DNA from: DASUPK01 sp963774305
Lineage (GTDB): Bacteria > Actinomycetota > Thermoleophilia > Solirubrobacterales > 70-9
Assembly: GCA_963774305.1 (NCBI GenBank)
Contig: CAVZEM010000006.1
Span: 1 to 64,000 of the forward strand
Length of the DNA: 64,000 nt
Reading direction: 5' to 3'
Position numbers and translations under genes: made by a program. Position 1 is the first letter of the stretch. The number at the start of each line of letters is the position of its first letter. A model generated the notes under the pieces. That model was not told the origin of the DNA and did no database searches. It saw nothing but the letters and a program-made list of their open reading frames with translations. Below are positions 1-8,401 of the stretch, piece after piece.

Positions 1-234
1 CCGCAGGGACGATCAGCGTTATGCGAAAGCCCGCTTTCAACGCGGGCGAGCATAGTCGATCAGCGGACCTCGGATCAACGGCGCTGCTGGATTTCACCCT
101 CTCCGGGTGATGTCTCGGCCGCCAGCCCGATGCAATATGGGTCAATGGGGTCATGGCCCGAGCCAATGACGAGCGACGAGTAGGGAGTTCTGCGAGGCCG
201 CGCGAGCATTGGCTCCATGACGAGGAGTTAGACG

Positions 235-732
235 ATGAGCGACAACCCGGTATTCGTCTACGCGGCGCTGTACGCGGATCGCGCGGACGCCGACGCTGAC
301 TACGACACGCTGCTCGATCTGCACGCCGCCGACCTGGTGGGCAGCTACGACGTCGCGCTGGTCTACAAGGGCGACGACGACAAGGTCCACGTGACCAAGC
401 ACGAGAAGCCCACCCAGCACGGTGCCTGGACCGGCGCCGCCGTCGGTGCGCTCGTGGGGGTCGTCTTTCCGCCGGCGGTGATCGGCTCGGCGGTCGTCGG
501 AGCGGTCGCGGGCGGCGGGATCGGGCACGCGATGGGTGGCATGTCGCGAAGCGACGCCAAGGAGCTCGGCGAGTATCTCGACCAGGGCCAGGCGGCGCTG
601 GTCGTGATCGGCAAGTCACGCGTCCAGGAGCAGCTCGACAAGGCGCTCACCCGCGCGGAGAAGAGCGACGAGCGTCAGATTGACGCCGATGCCAAGGAGC
701 TTGAAAAGGAGCTCGACGCGCTGCCCAGCTAG
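235..732 (+). CDS. DUF1269-type membrane protein
   Basis: 165 aa. The first ~60 residues are acidic and soluble. Residues ~62-105 form a Gly/Ala-rich hydrophobic segment (GAWTGAAVGALVG ... GGGIGHAMGG) and the charged C-terminus ends ELEKELDALPS. This layout matches DUF1269, a family of small membrane-associated proteins linked in some bacteria to stress responses; no catalytic role is known to me. The ATG is preceded by GAGGAG at a good distance. The gene sits 24 bp upstream of a DUF2252 gene. Its last ~40 bp recur downstream of that gene (see the repeat entry). Nothing else is recognisable in bases 1-234 apart from a small hairpin at 29-47. Confidence 0.75.
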   Translation: MSDNPVFVYAALYADRADADADYDTLLDLHAADLVGSYDVALVYKGDDDKVHVTKHEKPTQHGAWTGAAVGALVGVVFPPAVIGSAVVGAVAGGGIGHAMGGMSRSDAKELGEYLDQGQAALVVIGKSRVQEQLDKALTRAEKSDERQIDADAKELEKELDALPS

Positions 733-2268
733 TCGGGCAACACAGATCGGCATCGCATGGCAACGTCGGCCAGTACCCCAGTCAAGCCTCGGAAGTCCGT
801 CGATACCAGTCCAACCAACGGATTCGCCTCGGTGGCTGACCACGCAGCTGCCGGCAAGGCCGCGCGTGAAGAGGCTTCTCGCTCGAGTCACGGGGATTGG
901 GAGCCGGCAGCGGACCGGAGAGATCCAGTCGATGTGCTCGAGGACCAGGCGAAGAGCCGCGTCCAGGAACTCGTTCCGATCCGCTACGGGCGGATGCTGG
1001 CCTCGCCATTCACGTTCTTCCGCGGCGCGGCGGCGATCATGGCGATGGATCTCGCGAAGACCCCCGCGTCCGGGATTCGGGTCCAGCTATGCGGCGACGC
1101 GCACCTCTCGAACTTCGGGGTCTTCGCCGCCCCCGACCGTCGGCTGGTGATGGACGTCAACGACTTCGACGAAACTCTTCCCGGCCCCTGGGAGTGGGAC
1201 CTCAAGCGCCTCGCGGCCAGTTTCGCGATCGCCGGGCGCGATCGGGACTTCACCCCGAAGGAGACCCGGCGCGCAGTCCTCAGAACGGTCCGCTCCTACC
1301 GCGAGGCGATGCGGAGCTTCGCCGGGATGCGCAACTTCGACGTTTGGTACGCCCGCCTCGACATCGACACCCTGCTCGGCGACCTGGCCAAGGTCGCCGA
1401 CGCCAAGCAGATGAAGGCGGTGCACAAGAACGTCAAGAAGGCCGGGAAGAAGAACAGCCTCAGGGCGTTCGATCGCCTCGTCCACGAGGTCGATGGCGAG
1501 CCGCGGATCATCAGCGATCCGCCGCTGCTGGTTCCGGCTGGGGAACTGGTCTCCAAGGATCAACAACAAGCGCTCGAGGAGCGGATCATCGAGATGCTCG
1601 GCCGTTACCGCGCCAGCCTCCAGGGGGATCGTCGCCACCTCTTCGACAGTTTCCGGTACGTGGAGATGGCCCGGAAGGTCGTCGGGGTCGGCAGCGTCGG
1701 TACGCGCGCCTGGGTGGTGCTGATGATGGGTCGCGACGGCCAGGACCCGCTCTTCCTGCAGGCCAAGGAGGCCGATGCCTCGGTGCTCGAGCCCTACGTC
1801 GGGGCGAGCGAGTTCGGAAACCACGGCGAACGGGTGGTCGAGGGCCAGTGGCTGATGCAGGCCGCGAGCGATGTCCTTCTCGGCTGGCTTCCGGCGATCG
1901 GGTGGGACGACAAAGATCGAGACTTCTACGTGCGCCAGCTTTGGGACGGGAAGCGATCAGTGGAGGTCGAGACCCTGCCGCCGGAGGGGCTGGAGATATA
2001 CGGGCGAGTGTGCGGCTGGACCCTGGCCCGAGCCCACGCACGATCCGGCGACCGGATCGCGATCGGCGCCTACCTGGGCAAAGGCGACAGTTTCGATCAG
2101 GCGATCGCCGAGTTCTCCGAGCGCTACGCCGACCAAAACGAGCTCGATTACGCCGCGCTCGCCGACGCGTCCAAGTCGGGGCGCATCAAGGTTGAGACAG
2201 ACCTCGATTGAAGGACTTATGGCTTGACAAAAGAACTCGACGCGCTGCTGCCCAGCTAGTCGGGCAAC
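699..2268. repeat. Direct repeat of DUF1269 3' end flanking the DUF2252 gene
   Basis: The 3' end of the DUF1269 gene (699-741) recurs at 2222-2268, just after the DUF2252 stop. The last 21 bp are identical (721-741 and 2248-2268), as is CTCGACGCG before them (712-720 and 2236-2244). The second copy still reads TKELDALLPS then TAG in the same frame sense, with one extra CTG codon. It is therefore a ghost of a second DUF1269 C-terminus. The DUF2252 gene lies between the two copies. Confidence 0.8.
757..2211 (+). CDS. DUF2252 family protein (intact copy)
   Basis: 484 aa. It carries the hallmarks of DUF2252: YGRMLASPFTFFRG near residue 75, GDAHLSNFG near 112, and FDETLPGPWEWDLKR near 132, with a kinase-like arrangement in which the Asp-rich motifs would hold metal and nucleotide. 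Function is not established for the family. It follows the DUF1269 gene and precedes a 56-aa membrane protein. A second, frameshifted copy of this gene lies at 35780-37203 beside a paralogue of the same small membrane protein, so the two genes appear to travel together. The ATG at 757 is the likely start; no strong Shine-Dalgarno is seen. Confidence 0.85.
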   Translation: MATSASTPVKPRKSVDTSPTNGFASVADHAAAGKAAREEASRSSHGDWEPAADRRDPVDVLEDQAKSRVQELVPIRYGRMLASPFTFFRGAAAIMAMDLAKTPASGIRVQLCGDAHLSNFGVFAAPDRRLVMDVNDFDETLPGPWEWDLKRLAASFAIAGRDRDFTPKETRRAVLRTVRSYREAMRSFAGMRNFDVWYARLDIDTLLGDLAKVADAKQMKAVHKNVKKAGKKNSLRAFDRLVHEVDGEPRIISDPPLLVPAGELVSKDQQQALEERIIEMLGRYRASLQGDRRHLFDSFRYVEMARKVVGVGSVGTRAWVVLMMGRDGQDPLFLQAKEADASVLEPYVGASEFGNHGERVVEGQWLMQAASDVLLGWLPAIGWDDKDRDFYVRQLWDGKRSVEVETLPPEGLEIYGRVCGWTLARAHARSGDRIAIGAYLGKGDSFDQAIAEFSERYADQNELDYAALADASKSGRIKVETDLD

Positions 2269-2366
2269 CCCGGGTTTCCACGGATGGCCAGACCGGGGCT
2301 CAGCACCGACGTATCGCGCCTCCCCTCACTTAGGTTGGGGTTGGCTAACAACGAAAGGAACTCGAG

Positions 2367-2537
2367 ATGTTGATCTGGACACTCGGTGCAGTGGTTTACG
2401 TCGTGCTCTTCCTATGGCTTGGCCTGTCCACGCTTCGCAATGGACACGGCTGGCTCTTCTTCTTTGGGATCTTCTTTCCGATCCTCTGGATCTTTGGTGC
2501 CTTCGCCCGACCGGCGAATCCGGCCCCACAGGCATAG
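2367..2537 (+). CDS. 56-aa two-helix membrane protein
   Basis: Encodes 56 aa: hydrophobic helix (about residues 5-22), a short polar turn (STLRNGHGW), a second aromatic-rich helix (LFFFGIFFPILWIFGAF) and a short tail ending PAPQA. The ATG follows GAAAGGAACTCGAG, a fair ribosome site. A close paralogue of 54 aa lies at 35217-35381; the turn and second helix are almost identical. Both copies sit beside a DUF2252 gene. Function unknown; it resembles small SPFH-free membrane peptides only in size. The strong conservation of the turn and second helix between the two copies supports real coding. Confidence 0.75.
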   Translation: MLIWTLGAVVYVVLFLWLGLSTLRNGHGWLFFFGIFFPILWIFGAFARPANPAPQA

Positions 2538-2591
2538 GTAGGACCAGATAAACGCCAGCGCAGGTACGACTTCCTTCTGGACCTGATCTGG

Positions 2592-2618
2592 GAGGCCCCG
2601 CACGAATAGGTGGGCCTC
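2592..2618 (+). terminator. Possible weak terminator hairpin
   Basis: GAGGCCC (2592-2598) and GGGCCTC (2612-2618) can pair around a 13-nt loop, 54 bp after the small membrane protein stop. There is no T run, so termination is uncertain. Confidence 0.25.
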
Positions 2619-2682
2619 TCGCTGCTTTGCAGCAAAGTGGCGCTTTTCGGCCCAAATCGCTAATCCCGACTAATCGACTAGA

Positions 2683-2726
2683 GACCAATTGGGGACCAAT
2701 TTCGCTCTCCGGCGAAATTGGTCCCC
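2683..2726. repeat. 11-bp-spaced repeats and 15-bp hairpin beside tRNA
   Basis: GACCAATT occurs at 2683 and again at 2694 (11-bp period), followed by an inverted copy AATTGGTC at 2716. The second direct copy and the inverted copy lie in a perfect 15-bp stem (2691-2705 with 2712-2726, loop TCTCCG). This sits 33 bp beyond the 3' end of the tRNA. Such paired direct and inverted short repeats next to a tRNA 3' end resemble arm-type integrase sites at an attachment site. That reading is inference; no second tRNA 3' end is visible in the window. Confidence 0.5.
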
Positions 2727-2758
2727 GCGGAATTCGGCGCTTTGCAGGAGCTTCTTAG

Positions 2759-2832
2759 TGGGCCGGGGAGGACTCGAACCTCCGACCTACGGATTATGAG
2801 TCCGCTGCTCTGACCAGCTGAGCTACCGGCCC
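2759..2832 (-). tRNA. tRNA with anticodon CAT (Met or Ile2)
   Basis: Read on the minus strand: acceptor GGGCCGG pairs with CCGGCCC plus discriminator A, D arm GCTC...GAGC, anticodon arm GCGGA-CTCATAA-TCCGT, and T arm with GTTCGAGTC. The anticodon is CAT, so it is elongator Met or the lysidine-modified Ile2 tRNA; the sequence alone does not settle which. CCA is not encoded. It lies between the DUF2252 cassette and the 2869 gene. Confidence 0.93.
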
Positions 2833-2868
2833 GCGCGGCGAGCGTACCGTCCGGGGTAGATTCGTTTC

Positions 2869-3216
2869 ATGGCGAGGGAGCACGAGGGCCCCGGCGAGAC
2901 CACCTTCACCTGGCCACTGCTCGGAGCCCTCTACAGCTCGCTGGTGATCGTCGTGATCGTCGCGCTGCTCAATTCGCACCTCGGCCGGGATCTCGACGAC
3001 AGGATCGACGCCCCCGCGCGAACGCTGGTCGCCGGACCGGTGATCCTGAGCGCGACGGTCGTCTTCGTCGCGTGCATGATCGCGCTGATCCAGCCGGCCT
3101 ACCGGCGACAGGTCCTGCGCGTCGCCGAGATCGGCGCCTGGCTGATCCCGGCCTGGCTGGTGATGGGCGCGATGGTGCTGGGGGCGATCTCCTTCGCCCT
3201 CAACCACGCCGACTGA
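2869..3216 (+). CDS. Small integral membrane protein, unknown
   Basis: 115 aa with three likely helices: residues ~15-35 (LLGALYSSLVIVVIVALL), ~55-75 (GPVILSATVVFVACMIALI) and ~88-110 (IGAWLIPAWLVMGAMVLGAI). The segment between helices 1 and 2 is polar (SHLGRDLDDRID). I do not recognise a family. It stands alone, just 3' of the tRNA locus on the opposite strand, and converges with the Hpt gene, whose stop codon abuts its own (3216/3217). Confidence 0.6.
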   Translation: MAREHEGPGETTFTWPLLGALYSSLVIVVIVALLNSHLGRDLDDRIDAPARTLVAGPVILSATVVFVACMIALIQPAYRRQVLRVAEIGAWLIPAWLVMGAMVLGAISFALNHAD

Positions 3217-3585
3217 TCAGTCGGCGAGCGCGGCGAGGGATTCGCCGACCGACGAGGGCTCGGCGACGCCCTCGGCGGCGGCCTGGGCGCCCTCGTTGAG
3301 GGCGCTGGCGCCGGCGATGAGGGCTGCGGCGGCACCCGGCTTGATCCGGCCCGTATCGACACAGCCGGCGAGGAACTGCTCCATCTCCTTGGCCAGGTCG
3401 GCCAAGCGGTCCTGGCCGACCACCAGCGCGGCGCCCTTCAGGCCGTGCAGCTCGACCCGCAGTTCCTCGAGGCGACCGGAGTCCTTCTCGCCGGACGCGG
3501 CCAGCGCCTCGAGGCCCTCGATGATCGCGGGCGTCCGGCGGTCGGCCTCGGCCGCCAGCATGGTGAGGAGCTCGGGGTCTCCCAC
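3217..3585 (-). CDS. Histidine phosphotransfer (Hpt) domain protein
   Basis: 122 aa from the GTG at 3585 (an ATG at 3561 is the alternative). The central helix carries VELHGLKGAALVVGQ, matching the Hpt consensus HxxKGxA with His as the phosphorylated residue. Hpt proteins relay phosphate between hybrid sensor kinases and response regulators. No kinase or regulator is adjacent, so it is an orphan here. A longer frame upstream overlaps the next gene and is not needed for the domain. The C-terminus is Ala-rich helix. The motif makes the domain call good; its partners are unknown. Confidence 0.75.
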   Translation of the reverse strand: MGDPELLTMLAAEADRRTPAIIEGLEALAASGEKDSGRLEELRVELHGLKGAALVVGQDRLADLAKEMEQFLAGCVDTGRIKPGAAAALIAGASALNEGAQAAAEGVAEPSSVGESLAALAD

Positions 3586-3629
3586 CGTTTGAGTTCTACT
3601 CGCTCGGGCCGGAGAGCGCCAGTGCGGGG

Positions 3630-4616
3630 CTAGCCGGCCACCTTCTGGACCGCCGCCTCCAGCTCCTGCACGCTGAAAGGGCCCTGCAGCACGGTGCTGA
3701 CCTTGCCGCTCTTGTCGATCACATAGGCCCACGGCTCGGTGCTCAGGTGGAAGGCGCGCATCTGCGGGCGGGGACCGTCGTTGATGTTGTTGTTGTTGTA
3801 GATCTCCTGGTGGATGAAGGCGACCCTGTCGCCGAACTCCTGCTTCACCTGCTCCGCGATGTCGGTGACGGGACCGCAGACGCGGCTCTGGCAGAGCGCG
3901 GGCGTGGCAAAGAGCAGCACCACGGGCTTCTTGCCGACGACGTTCGCGAAGTCGTCATTGTGCATGTCATCGGGCGGGACCCGGGTGTCGATCTGGGAGA
4001 TGTCGGAGACCTGGCCCGCGGTCAGCGTGTGGATCACGGGGGCCTGCTGGCCGACCTGAGGCATCGGATAGTCGCCGACAGGGTCCGGACTGGGCAGCAG
4101 GCTGTACTGGTAGGCGCCGCCCTTCTTGATCAGGGCGCCGAATGCCCAGGGGCCGGGCATGTCGAGTGGGATGTCGGAGACGTAGGCGACCTGGGCGGCG
4201 CTCGGATCGTCCGCCGTCGTCTTGGCTCGGAAGGCGGGCTTGGTGGTCAGGTCCTCGATCCTCGCCGGGAAGGGGCCGATCGCGGGACCATTCACCCCAC
4301 GGCCGGGAGCGGCGTAGATCGCGACCTGTGCGTCGGTGATCTGATCGTGGCCCGCCGTGAAGATGCCGAAGGGGAAACGGTTGGTGCCGAGGTGGAAGGC
4401 TCGGGCGGCGGGAGAGACCACGGGCCCCTGGGTGCCGTTGGTCCCCAGCAGGACCTCCCGGAGCGTCTTGCCCTTCGCTGAGGGGAAGTCCGATGCTGCG
4501 GGGGCTGGACGGCTGCGGCTGCCGGTGCCGTTGTCCGAGCCGCCGCAGCCCGCGATGAGCGCAAACGCGAGCAGCGCGAAGAGTGCGACGAGGGTCTTCC
4601 GTGACACGGGCGGCAT
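3630..4616 (-). CDS. Lipoprotein with thioredoxin-like domain
   Basis: 328 aa from ATG 4616. It begins with a lipoprotein signal (LLAFALIAGCGG, lipobox Cys near residue 20), followed by a low-complexity stretch and an unrecognised middle. From about residue 215 there is a thioredoxin-like fold: KKPVVLLFATPALCQSRVCG, then VDxxx-type strands and DKSGKVSTVLQGP. The pair of Cys in CQSRVC is spaced by four residues, not the CxxC of thioredoxins, so redox activity is possible but unproven. It would act outside the membrane. The upstream ATG at 4661 would hide the signal peptide and is rejected. Confidence 0.7.
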   Translation of the reverse strand: MPPVSRKTLVALFALLAFALIAGCGGSDNGTGSRSRPAPAASDFPSAKGKTLREVLLGTNGTQGPVVSPAARAFHLGTNRFPFGIFTAGHDQITDAQVAIYAAPGRGVNGPAIGPFPARIEDLTTKPAFRAKTTADDPSAAQVAYVSDIPLDMPGPWAFGALIKKGGAYQYSLLPSPDPVGDYPMPQVGQQAPVIHTLTAGQVSDISQIDTRVPPDDMHNDDFANVVGKKPVVLLFATPALCQSRVCGPVTDIAEQVKQEFGDRVAFIHQEIYNNNNINDGPRPQMRAFHLSTEPWAYVIDKSGKVSTVLQGPFSVQELEAAVQKVAG

Positions 4617-4676
4617 CGTATTGGGGCCACCTATAGGGTGGCGCGCGCATTTAGTGCGCACCTAAAGGAGGAGACG

Positions 4677-5417
4677 TTGGCGGAGAAGGCGGCCCTGATC
4701 ACCGGTGGTTCGAGCGGCATCGGGTTGGCGATCGCCCGGATGCTGGGCGAGGACGGGTACGGGCTGACCGTTTCCGCGCGGCGTCCCGACAAGCTCGAGG
4801 CGGCGGCCGAGGATCTGCGCTCCGGCGGGTTGGACGTGCAGAGCGTGCCCGCGAACATGGCGGACGAGGAGAACCTGAAGGCGCTGGTTGCCGCGCACAA
4901 GGAGCGCTACGGGCGGCTCGATGTGCTGATCAACAACGCGGGCGTCGGGATCGGCGAGGCGATGGACGCGCTGACGACCAAGTACGTCGACATGCAGCTC
5001 GGCGTCAACCTGCGGGCCGTCGTCCTGATGACGCGGGAGTGCCTGCCGATGCTGAAGGAGGCGGGCGCCGAGCACGGGAAGGCGCTGCTGGTGAACACGG
5101 CATCGATCTCCGGCAAGGCGGGACAGCCCTGGCTCAGCGTGTACTCGGCGACCAAGGCCGCGGTGATCGGCTTTTCGCAGGCGACGCAGAAGGAGATCGC
5201 GGGACAGGGGATTCAGGTGACGGCGTTCGCCCCGGCATTCGTCGACACGCCGATGACCGAGTTCGCCAAGCAGCAGGTCGCCGCCGAGGCGATGATCCGC
5301 CCGGAGGACATTGCGGAGGCCGTGCGGTTCCTGCTCCGCACCTCTCCGAACTGCCTGGTGCCCGAGATGATGTTCCTGCGCCCCGGGGACACGATCGACA
5401 CGCCGGATCTGGGCTAG
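4677..5417 (+). CDS. Short-chain dehydrogenase/reductase
   Basis: 246 aa NAD(P)-dependent oxidoreductase of the classical SDR fold. The glycine motif TGGSSGIG is at the N-terminus, NNAG near residue 85, the catalytic Ser in the NTASISG strand, and YSATK (Tyr and Lys) near residue 155. The start is the TTG at 4677: AAAGGAGGAG (4664-4673) lies just upstream and the protein then begins directly at the first strand of the Rossmann fold, whereas the ATG at 4638 lacks a ribosome site. Substrate cannot be told from sequence. Its stop overlaps the convergent glycosyltransferase by 4 bp. Confidence 0.85.
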   Translation: MAEKAALITGGSSGIGLAIARMLGEDGYGLTVSARRPDKLEAAAEDLRSGGLDVQSVPANMADEENLKALVAAHKERYGRLDVLINNAGVGIGEAMDALTTKYVDMQLGVNLRAVVLMTRECLPMLKEAGAEHGKALLVNTASISGKAGQPWLSVYSATKAAVIGFSQATQKEIAGQGIQVTAFAPAFVDTPMTEFAKQQVAAEAMIRPEDIAEAVRFLLRTSPNCLVPEMMFLRPGDTIDTPDLG

Positions 5418-6334
5418 GCGCCCGGCGCGCGCCAAATTCGCGCGCCCCTGCGCAGGCCGGCGCGCGCGCCGACCCACCAGGCGACCTGGCGGAGCAGGTC
5501 GAACCAGGCGTCCTCGATCCATTCCCGTTCACCGCGCCGCCGGGCCTTTGCCCAGAGAACGATGCCGAGGCCGCGCGCGGTGCGCCCGATCTCGCGGATG
5601 CGGGGAGGCTTGACCGGATGGCCGCCCATTGCCTCGAACTTCGCGCCCACCAGGCCGGCGCCGTACGCCCAGCCGAGCTGCTGGCGGAAGAAGCCGAGCT
5701 GGGTGGAGCGGTTGCGGTGGCGGGCGGTGGCGCCCTCCGCGTAGGCGAGGCGGAGGCCGCTTCGCTCCTGGAAGCGAAGGCCGAGCTCGACGTCCTGGGC
5801 GCGGGTCATGTGCGGGTCGAAGGGGCCGATGCGGTCGATGACGTCGCGGCGGTAGGCGGCGTTGGCGGTGATCGGATAGGCGGGGTTGGAGTTGAAGGCG
5901 AAGCGCTGCCAGTTGCCGAGCAGGCGGGCGGCCTGCCGCTCAGCCGCCGTCGTGGCGGGGACGTGCTGGAGGTCGCCGGCGACGGCGCCGACCTCGGGGT
6001 CCTCGAAGGGACGCACCAGCTCGGCGAGCCATTGGGACTCGACCAGGCAGTCGGCGTCGATGAACGAGAGGATCTCGCCGGTGCTCTCCGCGATGCCACG
6101 GTTGCGGGCGTTGGAGACGCCGGGCTTCGGCTCGCGGAGGTAGCGGACCGGTCGTGACTGGATCTGTGCCGCCGTGCCGTCGGTGGAGCCGTTGTCGACG
6201 ACGAGGATCTCGCGGCGGTCGTCCGGATAGTCGGCGGCGAGAATGGCGTCGATGCAGCCGCCGATCGTGTCCTCCCCGTCGCGGACGGGGACGATCACGG
6301 AAACTGACGGCTGGGTGGCCTGCGCCCGGTTCAC
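5414..6334 (-). CDS. Family 2 glycosyltransferase
   Basis: 306 aa. GT-A fold glycosyltransferase: VSVIVPVRDGEDTIGGC at the N-terminus, VVDNGSTDGT near residue 46, GVSNARNRGI near 71 and the metal-binding DxD as FIDADC near 92. The C-terminal half is basic with no clear transmembrane helices. Family 2 enzymes transfer sugar from a nucleotide donor, often in cell-envelope glycan synthesis; donor and acceptor cannot be named. It is followed downstream, convergently, by the SDR gene. Confidence 0.85.
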   Translation of the reverse strand: MNRAQATQPSVSVIVPVRDGEDTIGGCIDAILAADYPDDRREILVVDNGSTDGTAAQIQSRPVRYLREPKPGVSNARNRGIAESTGEILSFIDADCLVESQWLAELVRPFEDPEVGAVAGDLQHVPATTAAERQAARLLGNWQRFAFNSNPAYPITANAAYRRDVIDRIGPFDPHMTRAQDVELGLRFQERSGLRLAYAEGATARHRNRSTQLGFFRQQLGWAYGAGLVGAKFEAMGGHPVKPPRIREIGRTARGLGIVLWAKARRRGEREWIEDAWFDLLRQVAWWVGARAGLRRGARIWRAPGA

Positions 6335-6356
6335 GGGCGCAAGTTAGCCGCGGCGG

Positions 6357-6923
6357 CTAGGAGCCCGCCCGCTGGAGCTCGGCGTCCGCCCGGTCGAGCT
6401 CGGCGGACCAGGCCTCGGCGGAGTCGGGCGCGGCGGGCTCGGGCAGGCGGTCCTCGTCGTGGGCGTGCTCGGCGTATGCGGTGGCCAGCACGTCCCCGAC
6501 CGAGAGGTCGGATGTCTCCCGGGCGTCGGCTGCCGCGAGGCGGCGGCGGGTGGCCTGGACGTCTCGGACCTCCTCGGCCAGCGGGCGCTCGGGGATCGGC
6601 TCGGCGCCGTGGACGCCCTCGCGGAGCAGGGCCATCTCGAGGTAGTTCTCGAGGGTGCGGACCTCGCGGCGGGAGGCACGGCGGGGCTTGCGCTGGTTGG
6701 CGCCGGTGAAGGCGTCCCAGGCGCGGGCGAAGGTGCCGAAGTTGGTGCGGCCGCCGTTTCGGTGCGCGGCCAGCATCGGGCAGACGCCGCCGCGCTTGTC
6801 GACGTAGGCGCCGACGATGACGCGGTTGGAGCGGATGCCGCGGAGCATGGCCGCCTTGGTGCCGTTGGGCATGGCGTTGACGGAGTTGCGGAGGCGCTGG
6901 GCGTTGTTCCGTCGCTTGGCCAT
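6357..6923 (-). CDS. Conserved hypothetical protein, basic N-terminus
   Basis: 188 aa. Very basic N-terminus (MAKRRNNAQRLRNS), a middle with RTNFGTFARAWDAFTG that looks globular, and an acidic Ala/Glu-rich C-terminal third. No motif that I recognise. Coding is supported by length, the codon pattern and the tight packing between the glycosyltransferase genes (22 bp to the next on one side, 39 bp on the other). Function not assigned. Confidence 0.6.
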   Translation of the reverse strand: MAKRRNNAQRLRNSVNAMPNGTKAAMLRGIRSNRVIVGAYVDKRGGVCPMLAAHRNGGRTNFGTFARAWDAFTGANQRKPRRASRREVRTLENYLEMALLREGVHGAEPIPERPLAEEVRDVQATRRRLAAADARETSDLSVGDVLATAYAEHAHDEDRLPEPAAPDSAEAWSAELDRADAELQRAGS

Positions 6924-6962
6924 CGATTCAAGGGATAGCGGCTACGGCGTAGGGTCCGCGCA

Positions 6963-8195
6963 ATGGGCCGCCCAGACAGACCGCTGAGACTGCTGGTCGC
7001 CGCGTTCGGCGATCCGGGTCATGCGTTTCCGGCGATCGCACTCGCGCGCGAGCTCGGGAGGCGCGGGCACGAGGTGCTGGTCGAGACCTGGGAGCGGTGG
7101 CGGGAGGCGGTCGAGGCGGAGGGGCTCGCGTTCACGGGCGCGCAGGAGTACACGGTCTATCCACCGCCGGGGCCGGACACGCCCGACGGGCAGACGGCCG
7201 CGGCGGCGGCTCGGGCGCTGGCGAGGTTGATGGAGGGGTTCGAGCCCGACCTGGTGGTGAGCGACATCCTCACGCTCGCGCCGACGCTCGCCGCGGAGGT
7301 GGCCGGGGTGCCGCACGCGACCCTGATCCCGCACGTCTATCCGGTGCAGCAGCCGGGGATGCCGCTCTACTCGCTCGGGCTGCGGCCGCCGCGGACGGCG
7401 GTGGGGCGGCTGGGTTGGAGGGCGACGGGGCCGCTGCTGGGAATGGGGCTGCGGCGGGGCCGGGATGAGCTCAATGAGACGAGGGGGCGGCTGGGGCTGC
7501 CGCCGATCGAGCGGTTCCACGGTGGGATCAGCGAGCTGCTGGCCATCGTGGCGACCTTCCCGCAGCTCGAGTATCCGCGGGAATGGCCGGCGCACGTGCG
7601 GGTGACGGGGCCGCTGTTCTTCGAGCTCGCCGGCGAAGAGGTGGCGATCCCGGAGGGCGAAGGGCCGCTGGTGCTGATCGCGCCGAGCACGTCGCAGGAC
7701 CCGGAGTGCGAACTGCTGCGCGTCGCGCTCAATGCGCTGGCGGATGAGCCGGTGCGAGCGCTGGCCACGACGAATCGGCACCGTCCCGAACAGCCGATCG
7801 AGGTGCCGGGCAACGCGACGCTGGTCGACTGGCTGCTCTATTCGCAGGCAATGCCGGCAGCGGACGTGGTGATCTGCCATGGCGGGCACGGGACGGTGGC
7901 GCGGGCGCTGGCGGCGGGAAAGCCGCTGCTGATCTGCCCGTCGGTCGGCGACATGGGAGAGAACGCGGCGAGGGTGGCATGGTCCGGGACGGGGCTGTCG
8001 GTCCCGCGGCGGCTGCTGTCGCGGCAGGCGATCAGGCTGGCGACACGGCGCCTGCTGAGCGAGGAGAGCTTTCAAGAGGCGGCGCGGTCGGTCGCAGAGT
8101 GGTCGAGCGCTCACGATGGAGCTGTAGCCGCGGCCGAGCTCGTGGAGGAGGCTGCCCGGAACGCAACGAGCCGGCTGGCGCCGGCTCGTACCTAG
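6963..8195 (+). CDS. GT1-family (MGT/UGT-like) glycosyltransferase
   Basis: 410 aa. N-terminal Rossmann half begins LLVAAFGDPGHAFPAIALA, typical of UDP-glycosyltransferases that act on small molecules or lipids. The C-terminal donor-binding half contains ICHGGHGTVARALAAGKPLL near residue 305, with the HGGxGT signature of GT1 enzymes. Such enzymes glycosylate natural products, sterols or lipids in the cytoplasm. It stands alone, upstream of tRNA-Asn on the other strand. Confidence 0.85.
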   Translation: MGRPDRPLRLLVAAFGDPGHAFPAIALARELGRRGHEVLVETWERWREAVEAEGLAFTGAQEYTVYPPPGPDTPDGQTAAAAARALARLMEGFEPDLVVSDILTLAPTLAAEVAGVPHATLIPHVYPVQQPGMPLYSLGLRPPRTAVGRLGWRATGPLLGMGLRRGRDELNETRGRLGLPPIERFHGGISELLAIVATFPQLEYPREWPAHVRVTGPLFFELAGEEVAIPEGEGPLVLIAPSTSQDPECELLRVALNALADEPVRALATTNRHRPEQPIEVPGNATLVDWLLYSQAMPAADVVICHGGHGTVARALAAGKPLLICPSVGDMGENAARVAWSGTGLSVPRRLLSRQAIRLATRRLLSEESFQEAARSVAEWSSAHDGAVAAAELVEEAARNATSRLAPART

Positions 8196-8203
8196 TCGAA
8201 GAG

Positions 8204-8277
8204 CTCCGGGGGAGGGACTCGAACCCTCAACCTCTCGGTTAACAGCCGAGCGCATCTACCAATTGAGCTACCCCGGA
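8204..8277 (-). tRNA. tRNA-Asn (GTT)
   Basis: On the minus strand the acceptor TCCGGGG pairs with CCCCGGA, discriminator G. The anticodon arm is CTCGG-CTGTTAA-CCGAG with anticodon GTT, and the T arm carries GTTCGAGTC. CCA is not encoded. Confidence 0.95.
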
Positions 8278-8358
8278 TCGTGCTAATCCGTTTGAGCGAC
8301 CCAGGAATGCTAGGTCGCACGCAACCTTAGCGATGCCTCCCTGCCCCACGGCAACTTC

Positions 8359-8396
8359 TGCAGCCTTTTGGGGGCTATGGGCCCCGAAACGCTGCA
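8359..8396 (-). terminator. Probable terminator after dnaG
   Basis: Just after the dnaG stop on the minus strand, TGCAGC and GCTGCA enclose an inner GGGGC/GCCCC stem, giving a long imperfect hairpin. There is no long U run. Confidence 0.4.
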
Positions 8397-8401
8397 AACG
8401 C

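Noticed and set aside
4638..4676. ATG start for the SDR gene
   Set aside because: The consensus ribosome site lies downstream of it, directly before the TTG at 4677.
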